Assembly: GCA_026392465.1 (NCBI GenBank)
Contig: JAPLCA010000010.1
Location: forward strand, 1-61,649
DNA: 61,649 nucleotides
Reading direction: 5' to 3'
Source of the DNA: Propionibacteriales bacterium
GTDB taxonomy: Bacteria; Actinomycetota; Actinomycetes; Propionibacteriales; Nocardioidaceae
Position numbers and translations under genes: made by a program. Below the pieces are notes generated by a model that was not told the origin of the DNA, made no database searches, and saw only the letters and a program-made list of their open reading frames with translations. Shown here piece by piece: positions 8,907 to 16,615 of this stretch. Numbering within the stretch: the first letter of the stretch is position 1; each line of letters opens with the position of its first letter.

Positions 8907-9836
8907 TCACACGTCGTAGTTGATGGGTGTGCCCGGCTTGTTTTCGTGCTCACCTCGCCCGTGATCGGGATAGTAGAAACGTCGCCGCAGTCGCTGACTC
9001 ATCCCGGGGTCGGTGCGAAACCCTTGAGCTGCGCCCAGGAACTGGGCCACGCGGAACCTGGGAATCTCCAGGATGTTGTTGGCGAACTGCCGCTCGCGGA
9101 GTGCGTGCCAGTAGTCACTCACCGTGTTCACCCCGGCGAGCAGGGCAGCCTCCGCAGCCGTGAACTGTTCCTCGCTCATGATCGCCTTGTATGCGATCGC
9201 TTCCCGACGGTAGCGGTTTCGGATGGTTGACCACGTCTCCTCGTGAACATGGACCACTGGCGCTTCGGCAACGTAATCAATTCTTCGGCCGCCCGCGAGA
9301 GCGCGCTTCGCCATGTCCAGATCTTCGAGACCCGTGAGGGTTTCGTCGTACCGAAGCTGCGACCAGACGTCCTTGCGGATCATCGCATTCGCGTTGTTGC
9401 AGAACGGATGGGGCTGGTTCCGGATGCTCTCGCTCGGGAACCACTGCCGCATGATGCGCGCCTCGGAGTACTTGGTCCTGTGGTCGCCGACCTGTCGACC
9501 GTACGCGATGGCGGTGGACGGCTCCCCGAACGGCGCCACCATGTTCTCGACGAATGAGTCGTAGACAGGGTAAACGTGTGCGGAGAGGATGAGGAGTAGA
9601 TCACCCTTCGCGGCGTCACAACCGAAATTGAGCGAGCGGCCGAAGGTGAACTCCTCCTGTGCGATGTGCACCACTCGGCACCCGCCGAGCTCCGCGATCT
9701 CCACCGTTCGATCCGTCGACCCGGAGTCGACGACGATCACCTCGTCGACAGGCACGGTCTGCTGTTTGAGTCCGTGCAGGAGGCGGCCGAGATGCGCCTC
9801 CTCGTTGTAAGCACGCACGACTGCGGTAACGGTCAC
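8907..9836 (-). CDS. family 2 glycosyltransferase
   Basis: 309 aa. VVRAYNEEAHL at the N-terminus, VDSGSTDRTVEIA at about 36-48 and GLEDLDMAKRA (an ED/DxD-like acceptor-base region) mark a rhamnosyltransferase-like GT2 enzyme. CNNANAMIRK is the usual segment before the acceptor site. It lies between the WecG-type and the cytidylyltransferase genes on the same strand and probably adds one residue to the lipid-linked repeat. Sugar specificity cannot be read. Confidence 0.88.
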   Translation of the reverse strand: MTVTAVVRAYNEEAHLGRLLHGLKQQTVPVDEVIVVDSGSTDRTVEIAELGGCRVVHIAQEEFTFGRSLNFGCDAAKGDLLLILSAHVYPVYDSFVENMVAPFGEPSTAIAYGRQVGDHRTKYSEARIMRQWFPSESIRNQPHPFCNNANAMIRKDVWSQLRYDETLTGLEDLDMAKRALAGGRRIDYVAEAPVVHVHEETWSTIRNRYRREAIAYKAIMSEEQFTAAEAALLAGVNTVSDYWHALRERQFANNILEIPRFRVAQFLGAAQGFRTDPGMSQRLRRRFYYPDHGRGEHENKPGTPINYDV

Positions 9837-9876
9837 GATTCTTCCTTGGGTACAGAGGTCCTGGAGCAGATGATGA

Positions 9877-10644
9877 TCAGGGGTGCCGTTTCAGCAGGAC
9901 GGTCGCGATGAATTGCGTGTTTCCGATCAGGTACCGACGCCACAGGCGTCGAGGCTCACGGAACAATCGGTATGCCCACTCCATCCCGCACTTGGTGATG
10001 AGGGCAGGCGCTTCGCGGACAGACCCGGCGACGAAGTCGAAGGCGGCTCCCACCGCCACCGCTGTGACCGGAAGCCGTTCCGCGAGTCGCGCGGCCTCGA
10101 AGTCCTGCTTGGGAGTGCCAAGGCCGACCCACACGACGTCCGCGCCGGCCTCCTGGATGCGCCGGTCCTGCTCCGCCAGTTCCTCTTCCCGGAGCTCGCG
10201 GAATGGCGGACTGAAGGATCCGACGATCGACGCATCTGGGTACCGGGATCTGAGGTTGGCTTCCAGCAGCGTCAGCGTCTCGGGCGTCGCCCCCAGCAGG
10301 TAGTGCTTGACCTCGGCCTCGAGCCCTCGCTCGAACGTCCGCAGGAAGAGTTCGACGCCCCTGATCTGTCGGAGCGGGACTTCATCGCGCCGGAGTCGAG
10401 AGACCCAGCCAATGGGTTTGCCGTCCGGGAGGTTGATGGCCGAGCCGGACACCGCTTCAAGATAACCTGAGCGACGCTCCGCGAGTGTGACGCTGTAGGC
10501 GTTCAGAAGATGCACGTGGGCACCAGAGGTGCCGAGCTGGGCAAGGTCACACAGGGCGACGGCCGCCGCGTCCAGATTCGTGGCGACAAAGGTGACTGGA
10601 CCCACCATGTGGCGAACAGAAAGGTCGGTGGGGGTCGTGCCCAT
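9877..10644 (-). CDS. WecG/TagA/CpsF-family glycosyltransferase (GT26)
   Basis: 255 aa. LLNAYSVTLAERR, INLPDGKPIGW (catalytic Asp in DGKPIGW) and WVGLGTPKQDFEAARL are the family hallmarks, and the C-terminal RLFREPRRLWRRYLIGN is the basic membrane-attaching tail. These enzymes add the second sugar (often ManNAc type) to the undecaprenyl-PP-linked first sugar. The start is the ATG at 10644, two bases after the stop of the priming transferase gene; the open frame continues 50 codons further up but only inside that gene. The order, priming transferase followed by GT26, matches the order of the reactions. Confidence 0.9.
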   Translation of the reverse strand: MGTTPTDLSVRHMVGPVTFVATNLDAAAVALCDLAQLGTSGAHVHLLNAYSVTLAERRSGYLEAVSGSAINLPDGKPIGWVSRLRRDEVPLRQIRGVELFLRTFERGLEAEVKHYLLGATPETLTLLEANLRSRYPDASIVGSFSPPFRELREEELAEQDRRIQEAGADVVWVGLGTPKQDFEAARLAERLPVTAVAVGAAFDFVAGSVREAPALITKCGMEWAYRLFREPRRLWRRYLIGNTQFIATVLLKRHP

Positions 10645-10646
10645 GA

Positions 10647-12200
10647 CTAGTAGGCACCCCTCGAGCGGATGACCGCACGGACAGTCCGCCAGATGATCTG
10701 GATGTCGCGGAACAAGGACCAGTTCTCGACGTAGTCGAGATCGAGCCGCACCGTGTCGTCCCAAGAGAGATCGGAGCGACCGCTGACCTGCCACAGGCCA
10801 GTGATGCCCTGCTTGACGAGGAGTCGACGGTGCACGCCTTCACCGTACTGCTCGACCTCGGAGCGCAACGGCGGGCGCGGCCCGACGATGCTCATGTCGC
10901 CTCGAAGGACATTGATCAGCTGGGGCAACTCGTCGATGGAATAGCGGCGCAAGACACTACCGACTCTGGTGACACGGGGATCGTTCTTCATCTTGAAGAG
11001 CACACCGTCATGGTCGGAATCAAGCTGACCGCGGATTTCGTCGGCGTCCTCGACCATCGAGCGGAACTTGAGCATCTGGAAGGGTACGCCGCCGACGCCG
11101 ATCCGCTCGGAGCGGTACAGCACCGGTCCAGTCGACGTGAGCTTCACGGCAAGGGCGGCGGCGAGCAGCACGGGGGACAGCGCCAGCAAGGCGACCGTCG
11201 CGAACGTCCGGTCGAACACGACCTTGCCCCAGCGGGTCGCGCCTTCGTACTGCGGCTTCTCGAGGTGGAGGAACGGCATCGCGCCGACGTTGCGCAGCGT
11301 GATCCGCGGCGTCGCGACGTCGACGACGTTGGGCGAGACCATGAGGTCGACCCCGGTGGTCTGCAGCTCCCAGGTGAGGTCCTTCAGGCCGTTCGGTCCG
11401 AGGTGCTCGGTGTCGGTCACGAACACGGCACCGGCGTCGGCGAGAGCCAGGGCATCGGTGAGGCTGCGAGTGTTGCCGAGGACGGGCACGAAACGGCTCG
11501 GGACGTCGAGCCAGCGGTTGAGCGACTCCGCCTCGTCGGGCACCCATACGCCCGTAAGCCGGAACCCGGCCTCGGGGTGGCGTCCGAAGTAGCGCTCGAT
11601 CGACTCGGCCGATCGCGTGCCGCCGATGACCAGCACGTTGGTGGACATCGCTCCGCGCCAACGCCGGCGCGCAAGCCACACGCGCAGGATCTTCCGACCG
11701 AACAGCAGACCCACCAGGCCCACGGGGAAGGCGATGGCCAGGTAGCCGCGGGAGAGGTCCTGCTTCAGCAGCAGCGTCACGATGGCGAGGAGGCCGAACC
11801 CCATGACCGACGCCTGCACCACCTTGCGGTACTCGTCCGGCCCGTGACCGAGGATGCGCTCGTCCGTCGAGCGGTAGAGCTGCAGCATCGTCCACCAACC
11901 AGCGGCGATGAAGACTCCGAGGGCGGTGTACGTGAGGCTCGTGCCAGCGGGCGTGACGGGGTCCAGGCCGAAGCGGATGAACTCGGCCAGCACGACCGAC
12001 CCGAGCAGGACGAGGGCGTCGACCGCCAGCACCGCGTGCCGATACGAGCGGTGCCATGGGGTGCGGCGTTGACGGTGCGGAATGGGCGGGGTCTCCGATG
12101 GTGCGGGGTGTGGGGCGCGGGGGGCGGTGCGGGCGGAGGGAAGCGGCTCCACATGGATAGAGCGCGTCGTCCTGCCGACGTCCTGGATGGTCATGTGCAC
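10647..12200 (-). CDS. polyprenyl-phosphate sugar-1-phosphate transferase (priming enzyme)
   Basis: 517 aa. Four to five membrane helices (about 50-170), a Rossmann-like CoA_binding_3 domain (about 175-300) and the C-terminal bacterial sugar transferase domain (about 325-517) with KFRSMVEDADE, YSIDELPQLINVLRGDMS, VGPRPP and GITGLWQVSGRS. It transfers hexose-1-phosphate from an NDP-sugar to undecaprenyl phosphate and so starts repeat-unit synthesis. It is the first gene of the minus-strand locus; the promoter should lie in the AT-richer stretch 12201-12300. An alternative start is the ATG two codons in. Neither the sugar (Glc or Gal) nor the exact homologue can be told. Confidence 0.92.
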   Translation of the reverse strand: MHMTIQDVGRTTRSIHVEPLPSARTAPRAPHPAPSETPPIPHRQRRTPWHRSYRHAVLAVDALVLLGSVVLAEFIRFGLDPVTPAGTSLTYTALGVFIAAGWWTMLQLYRSTDERILGHGPDEYRKVVQASVMGFGLLAIVTLLLKQDLSRGYLAIAFPVGLVGLLFGRKILRVWLARRRWRGAMSTNVLVIGGTRSAESIERYFGRHPEAGFRLTGVWVPDEAESLNRWLDVPSRFVPVLGNTRSLTDALALADAGAVFVTDTEHLGPNGLKDLTWELQTTGVDLMVSPNVVDVATPRITLRNVGAMPFLHLEKPQYEGATRWGKVVFDRTFATVALLALSPVLLAAALAVKLTSTGPVLYRSERIGVGGVPFQMLKFRSMVEDADEIRGQLDSDHDGVLFKMKNDPRVTRVGSVLRRYSIDELPQLINVLRGDMSIVGPRPPLRSEVEQYGEGVHRRLLVKQGITGLWQVSGRSDLSWDDTVRLDLDYVENWSLFRDIQIIWRTVRAVIRSRGAY

Positions 12201-12459
12201 CGATCTCCGAGCTTCAACTATGCGTGCTCCCCCGGGCTAGCACTCGCCAAGATTAGGGCGGTTCTCAGGGAGAAACGACCACTTTGTGTGAACGAGATGT
12301 GACATCACACGGGACCTCCCGTGATCCCGAGCACGCGAAAGACCTTCGACTCCTGCAATCCCGGGGCATTCGACCCGGACGACGCTCGGGCGAAAGTCAG
12401 AGCCGATGCAGTCGGGTCGGACGGGATCAGAAAACAGGCGGACGAATGTGGAGAAACCG

Positions 12460-12488
12460 CTGACGGGCGAGGGGGCGGTCGGTAGTGT
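12460..12488 (+). promoter_or_regulatory. promoter of the 6C-like RNA
   Basis: CTGACG at 12460-12465 and TAGTGT at 12483-12488 are separated by exactly 17 bases and resemble -35 TTGACA and -10 TANNNT. A transcript would start near 12495, directly before the hairpin at 12497-12534. No other function is apparent for a promoter placed immediately before a terminator-like hairpin. Confidence 0.5.
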
Positions 12489-12494
12489 TCTTCT

Positions 12495-12539
12495 CGAAGC
12501 CCCGCTGATTCACCCCCCGAGATCAGCGGGGTTTCTCTA
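12495..12539 (+). ncRNA. 6C-like small RNA (C-rich loop hairpin with U-tail)
   Basis: AAGCCCCGCTGAT (12497-12509) pairs with ATCAGCGGGGTTT (12522-12534); the loop of about 12 bases contains six consecutive cytosines, and the 3' arm runs into a T-rich tail. A C6 loop on a GC stem ending in a U-tract is what is seen in the actinobacterial 6C RNA family, which is thought to act through pairing with G-rich ribosome-binding sites. Classical 6C has two such hairpins and I see only one, so this is either a divergent member or a plain terminator. A promoter-like pair lies just upstream and a small ORF with a G-rich leader follows about 100 bases downstream. Confidence 0.5.
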
Positions 12540-12636
12540 TGCCGGAAGTGGCTTGCCGGTGGTGATGCAGCGCACCTGAGACCGACACGTTCTCGTCATT
12601 TTCCTTCCCTACCGTCAGAGGGGAAGGAGGAGGGCG

Positions 12637-12750
12637 ATGAGACGTACCTTGAGGCGCTGGCGCTGCCGGCTGAAGTACGGATACGCCTGCCCCCACCTGG
12701 AGCTGCACACCAGGGCGGGCAGAAAGAGCCTCGGCACGCGGAAGGACTGA
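12637..12750 (+). CDS. small basic ORF (37 aa) with strong ribosome-binding site
   Basis: An ATG at 12637 is preceded by GGGGAAGGAGGAGGGCG, an exceptionally strong Shine-Dalgarno region. The 37-residue product is rich in Arg, Lys and Trp (starts MRRTLRRWRCRLKYGY) and has two cysteines; it has no signal peptide or membrane segment. It converges on the sigma-factor gene, and a small hairpin (GACTGAC/GTCAGTC, 12745-12762) covers both stops. I do not recognise a family. The G-rich leader could pair with the C6 loop of the RNA encoded just upstream (inference). The alternative is chance G-richness. Confidence 0.4.
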   Translation: MRRTLRRWRCRLKYGYACPHLELHTRAGRKSLGTRKD

Positions 12751-12756
12751 CAGCCG

Positions 12757-14421
12757 TCAGTCGACCGAGACCGTGTTGTTGCTCAGGTTCGGGTCGGTGC
12801 GACCGGGCGACGTGACCGTCGCGAAGAAACCGGAAGCCTCGGGGGGCGACCAGGACGCCACGAGCGGTCCGGGGTTCGGCCCCGACGCCGTGCAGATCAC
12901 GACCCTCGACGACCCGCCCCCGGTGCACGCCCAGCCGCCCTGCTGCACCCAACCCCTCGACAGCTCCTGCGGGAACGTCAGCGTCACCTGCGGGATGTCG
13001 CGGGTGGCCACCACCGTGAGCCGCACGATGCGCTCGACGTCGGTGCGCTCCACGGCCGCAGAGATCGACAGGTCCTCGTCGGGCGTCGGCTCGGGTGTCG
13101 GTTCAGTCGTCGGCTCGGGCGTGGGCTCCGGGGTGGGCTCGGGTGTCGGCGGGGTGGTCGGCTCCGGCGTCGGTTCCGTCGTGGGCTTCGGAGTCGGCGT
13201 CGGGTCGGGCCGCGAGGGCTGCGTCGTCGGCACGGGCTTCACCGGCGCCGGCTGTGGCAGGGCGCGGTGATCGGCGAAGGGTGGCGTCGAGGGCGTCGGC
13301 TCGGGCGCCGTGCTCGCGAGCGGCTCGAGGGACGGCGACGGCGTCGGCTCGTCGACGGGCACCTCCGACGCCTCGGGCGTGGCCTGGGGTGACGCCGTCA
13401 CGGCACCGGGCACGTCCTTCGCGGTCACCCGCGTGGAGTCGCCCTGACGGGCCACCAGCACGGCACCCACCGCCACCGCCGCGACGAGCACCGTCGCCGC
13501 CACGGCAGCGACCACGCCGATGCCGGCACCGGCCAAGCCGCCCAGTCCCGACGCGCCAGCGGCGCTGCTGGACGACGTGGAGGAGCCGCCCGCGGACGAT
13601 CCGCCCGCCGAGGACGACGTCGCGACCACGCCGGCATCCACCGTCGTGCTCGCACTGCCGAACGCCGCGACCCCAGGAGCGCCGAGCAGCGCGGGCAGCA
13701 GGAGCAGGCCCAGGTTGGCGGTGATGCCGCCGACCATCAGCGCAGCTTCGCTGCAGCCCTCGCAGTGCTCGAGGTGCGCCTCGACCTTGGCCAGGGCGCG
13801 AGGCCGCAGCTTCCCGCGGTCGTAGGCGGGCAGCAGGTCGCGCACCTCGCGGCACTCCGGGTCGTCGGTCTGGCCCAGGTGCGCGGTCAGGTAGGCGTTG
13901 CGCAGTCCCTCGCGGGCCCGCAGCGCCAGCGACGAGACCGCGTTCGGACGGATCCCCAGCGTCTGAGCCACCTGCTCCGGCGACTCGTCGTGGATCGTGG
14001 TGTGCCACAGCACCGCCTGCCAGCGCTCCGGGAGCGTCGCGAACGCCTGCGCCAGCAGGCTCGACTCCTCCCGCAGGTCCGCCCCGTCACCGGCCGCCGG
14101 CACGGGTGCCTCGTCGACGTCCTCGTAGAGGTCGACGCGCGAGGCCGCCTTCGACGCCCGGTAGAAGCCGTTGCGCACCGACGTGAGCAGGTACGGACGG
14201 AACGCGAACTCGGGGCCGGCGCCGTTGCGGATAGCACGCAGCACGCCCACGAACGCCTCGGAGGCGAGGTCGTCGGCAGCGGAGCGGCCGGCCAGGGCTG
14301 TCGCGAGACGGACGGCCGGGGGGTGGTGGCGCTCGAACAGGGGACCTGCGGCGTCGTCGTCTCCATCGCGGTAGCGCTGGATCAGCTCGGCGTCGCTCGG
14401 GTCGAGAAAGAGGTCAGGCAT
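12757..14421 (-). CDS. ECF-type sigma factor fused to membrane-bound anti-sigma domain
   Basis: 554 aa. Residues about 10-90 are sigma region 2 and about 120-180 region 4 (FATLPERWQAVLWH...VAQTLGIRPNAVSSLALRAREG). A zinc-binding anti-sigma motif follows (C190, H216, C220, C223, the last in EHCEGC), then hydrophobic segments at about 231-254 and 293-324, a Pro/Thr/Glu repeat linker (about 345-475) and a beta-rich extracytoplasmic domain with a likely disulfide. One chain thus combines transcription factor, anti-sigma and outside sensor, as in ECF classes with C-terminal extensions. Release would need proteolysis or conformational change (inference). The gene is monocistronic and its start at 14421 has no close upstream alternative. 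Confidence 0.88.
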   Translation of the reverse strand: MPDLFLDPSDAELIQRYRDGDDDAAGPLFERHHPPAVRLATALAGRSAADDLASEAFVGVLRAIRNGAGPEFAFRPYLLTSVRNGFYRASKAASRVDLYEDVDEAPVPAAGDGADLREESSLLAQAFATLPERWQAVLWHTTIHDESPEQVAQTLGIRPNAVSSLALRAREGLRNAYLTAHLGQTDDPECREVRDLLPAYDRGKLRPRALAKVEAHLEHCEGCSEAALMVGGITANLGLLLLPALLGAPGVAAFGSASTTVDAGVVATSSSAGGSSAGGSSTSSSSAAGASGLGGLAGAGIGVVAAVAATVLVAAVAVGAVLVARQGDSTRVTAKDVPGAVTASPQATPEASEVPVDEPTPSPSLEPLASTAPEPTPSTPPFADHRALPQPAPVKPVPTTQPSRPDPTPTPKPTTEPTPEPTTPPTPEPTPEPTPEPTTEPTPEPTPDEDLSISAAVERTDVERIVRLTVVATRDIPQVTLTFPQELSRGWVQQGGWACTGGGSSRVVICTASGPNPGPLVASWSPPEASGFFATVTSPGRTDPNLSNNTVSVD

Positions 14422-14616
14422 GGGTCGCCATTCGGCTGGTGAAGGGGGATCTCGGGGGGTAGCCCCGTCACCAAGAGTGCGTCGTCATCGTCTCGTCACG
14501 CAAAATTCGGAGAAAAGATCAAAGAGATCCGCGTGATCGTCCCACCGTGGCCCACTCCTTCCCTCTCGTCGGCGGGAACGTCCCGTCATTCCAGGGGCGA
14601 GAGGAAGCGGTACACC

Positions 14617-15339
14617 GTGAGCGTCCGAGCCTTGCCCTGCCGACCCCCCACGCTGCGTCTCGTCGGGGGCCCTGGCGACGACATCGAGCACGTCGCGGGG
14701 CTGCTGGCGCGCTGCACCCCGGGCGGCGGCTGGCAGCCGACGCTCGCCGCGCGGCTGGGTCGCCTGCACGCGCGGGAGGGCGCCGACCTGCACGGGCTTC
14801 TCGCCTGCATCGACGACAGCCTCGTCGCGGCCGGCCGGTCCCCGGCGACGCCGCAGGTCGCACGCGCCGCGCTGGAGGCGTGGACCAAGGAGCGGTGCCG
14901 ACGCGGCGAGGACGTCGACAACCCGCTCACCGGCACGCCGGGCGCGGAGAACCTGCGCGGCCAGCTCGAGCGCGTCTGCCTCGCCGCGGCGCCACGGGTG
15001 CTGGTGGCCGAGGTGATCGTCGACGAGCTGGTGCAGTGCGACCGTGGCGCGCTGCGCGACGTGGAGGCCGAGCTGAGCCTCGCCCTCGTGCGAGCCGTCC
15101 TCGACGACCAGCTGGACGCCACCGACCGCCGACCCGACGACCGGTGGTCGCGCCTCGGGCCGCACCGCCTCGCGGCCCTCGTCGACGTCGTCGACGTCGC
15201 CGCCCTCGTGGCCGGGGTGAGCCGCTCGCGTCGCTGGCTCGGACGATGGCGCGCCGACATCGACGTCGCCGCCTGGTTCGAGCCGGTGCCGTCCGACCCA
15301 CGGGCGCGAGGCGCGCTCGTCAGGGACCTCGCCATGTGA
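14617..15339 (+). CDS. hypothetical protein, 240 aa
   Basis: No recognised family. The protein is soluble, Arg/Asp/Ala/Leu-rich and looks mainly helical, with no signal peptide. I choose the GTG at 14617 because GAGAGGAAG lies about 9 bases upstream; an in-frame ATG at 14533 would add 28 low-complexity residues. Codon use is strongly GC3-biased, as in real genes of this genome. It is divergent from the sigma-factor gene, with about 195 bases between them. The wide reverse-strand frames over it look like shadows. Confidence 0.55.
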   Translation: MSVRALPCRPPTLRLVGGPGDDIEHVAGLLARCTPGGGWQPTLAARLGRLHAREGADLHGLLACIDDSLVAAGRSPATPQVARAALEAWTKERCRRGEDVDNPLTGTPGAENLRGQLERVCLAAAPRVLVAEVIVDELVQCDRGALRDVEAELSLALVRAVLDDQLDATDRRPDDRWSRLGPHRLAALVDVVDVAALVAGVSRSRRWLGRWRADIDVAAWFEPVPSDPRARGALVRDLAM

Positions 15340-15520
15340 GGCAACCAAGACCGCCGTCCACGGACGTGATCAGGGGTGCAGGTCCGCGGTGGGGAGCACG
15401 CTCCCTCGGGGGGACGGTGCACGAAAGAGCCGGCGGCGACCGACCAGACGGTGCTGCGGAGGGAGCAGCGCCGAGAGGGACGGTGGTCGCCGCCGGCGAC
15501 GTGTGCGAAGGGGGAGGGCG

Positions 15521-15838
15521 TCAGCTGCCGACGTCGAACTTCGGCGACGGGGCAGCGGCGGGGTGGTCGGACGTCGGTCGGCTCACGGGCGCGATCGACG
15601 TCGGACGATCTCGGACGAACTCGCGTTCCATCCAGTGCAGGCGGTTCGCGCCGGTGCGCGGATCCCAGAAGTCGCAGAGCACGAGGCTCTCGTAGGTGTG
15701 GGTGGCCACGGCGGGCACCAGCTCCTTGACCTGCTCGCCGCCGTGGTCCCAGAGGCAGCCGACCCAGACGGGCCGGGGTTGCGCCAGCGGCACCGGCGTC
15801 CCCGAGGGCGTCGGTTGCTGGTTGATCAGGAGGGACAT
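15521..15838 (-). CDS. hypothetical protein, 105 aa
   Basis: Small soluble protein with a compact central part (WVGCLWDHGGEQVKELVPA and VLCDFWDPRTGANRLHW) and a Pro-rich tail. I do not recognise a family. The ATG at 15838 has no Shine-Dalgarno, but TAGGTT lies exactly 6 bases upstream, fitting a leaderless mRNA, as for several neighbours. It precedes nothing on its strand and stands alone. Confidence 0.55.
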   Translation of the reverse strand: MSLLINQQPTPSGTPVPLAQPRPVWVGCLWDHGGEQVKELVPAVATHTYESLVLCDFWDPRTGANRLHWMEREFVRDRPTSIAPVSRPTSDHPAAAPSPKFDVGS

Positions 15839-15844
15839 GCCCCC

Positions 15845-15850
15845 AACCTA
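15845..15850 (-). promoter_or_regulatory. leaderless-type -10 element for the 105-aa gene
   Basis: On the minus strand TAGGTT is followed by six bases and the ATG at 15838. The TANNNT-N6-RTG arrangement is typical of leaderless actinobacterial transcripts. Confidence 0.4.
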
Positions 15851-15904
15851 TTCATTGAAGAGGTTCTGACCAACTTTTGGTCGAGAAATCGTCCACCGAC
15901 CCGG

Positions 15905-16330
15905 TCACACCAGCTCGCGGTTCGCGAACTCGTTGAGCTTGTCGCACACGAACACGACGTGCCGGTGCAGCCACACGGTCGCTGCAGGCCCGAACGACGC
16001 CGACGTCGCGTCGACGGAGTAGGTGAGGCGGCTGCCCGTCAGGTGGTCGTGCAGCTCGATCGTCTCCAGCAGGTCCGCCATCGGCGTCTCGGTGCGCAGG
16101 GCCAGGCACTCCCCGACGCGGAAGTCCTCGACGTGCACCGTCGCGTCGACGCCGTGCAGGCCGTTGTGGTGCTTGCACACGTACGACGACGTGGGATCGA
16201 GGACCGGGCTGTCCGTCGAGACGCACTCCTCCAGCGCGCTCCACTCGGAGATGTTCTCCAGGGACACGAGCTCACCCCACAGTCGCTCGCGGGCGAGCGA
16301 GGACTCGATCTCGTGACCGTCGATGAGCAT
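15905..16330 (-). CDS. SRPBCC/START-like protein, paralogue of the gene at 22600
   Basis: 141 aa. It aligns over nearly its whole length with the protein at 22600-23043: LWGELVSLENISEWSAL matches LWANLLRLETLGEWSAV, and SFGPAATVWLHRHV matches MFGPAVTVWLHDHV. The pattern of strands plus a long C-terminal helix is that of SRPBCC polyketide-cyclase-like ligand-binding proteins; the ligand is unknown. I choose the ATG at 16330 because TACCGT stands exactly 6 bases before it, as in the paralogue; a frame extension to the ATG at 16384 is possible. It is divergent from pckG. Confidence 0.65.
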   Translation of the reverse strand: MLIDGHEIESSLARERLWGELVSLENISEWSALEECVSTDSPVLDPTSSYVCKHHNGLHGVDATVHVEDFRVGECLALRTETPMADLLETIELHDHLTGSRLTYSVDATSASFGPAATVWLHRHVVFVCDKLNEFANRELV

Positions 16331-16336
16331 TCCTGA

Positions 16337-16342
16337 ACGGTA
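16337..16342 (-). promoter_or_regulatory. leaderless-type -10 element, SRPBCC gene 1
   Basis: TACCGT on the minus strand lies six bases before the ATG at 16330. The paralogue at 23043 has the identical hexamer at the identical distance, so the element is conserved between the copies. Confidence 0.45.
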
Positions 16343-16376
16343 GGTCTGGTTCAGCGGGTCCGCAGTGCGAGAAACC

Positions 16377-16390
16377 GTTGACATGTCAAC
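16377..16390. promoter_or_regulatory. 14-bp perfect palindrome (candidate operator)
   Basis: GTTGACATGTCAAC is a perfect palindrome, 47 bases upstream of the SRPBCC start and about 225 bases upstream of pckG on the other strand. A dimeric regulator could bind it and act on either gene; which regulator cannot be told. Confidence 0.35.
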
Positions 16391-16615
16391 CATGGGCAGG
16401 GCTGGATGCGTGGAGACAGGCCCGCGCTTCGCCGTCACCGCCGTCGACGACCGGCAGCGCAGGCCCCACGACGGTGAGACACCCGTGACATTTCCCACTT
16501 GTTACGACCAGGTAGATGAAAACTTCTTCAACTCCGGTACGGTCGCTCCAACCGATTGCGGGGGAGGACCCCCCGGAACGTGTCCCCGGACGGGGCAACG
16601 AGAGGAAACGACACG

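Noticed and set aside
10830..12302. 490-codon open frame on the plus strand
   Set aside because: It is the antisense of the priming sugar transferase gene, with low-complexity Arg/Gly/His/Asp composition and no family features.
13080..13340. Short tandem repeats suggestive of a CRISPR or minisatellite
   Set aside because: They encode the Pro/Thr/Glu linker of the sigma/anti-sigma protein; there are no regular spacers or cas genes.
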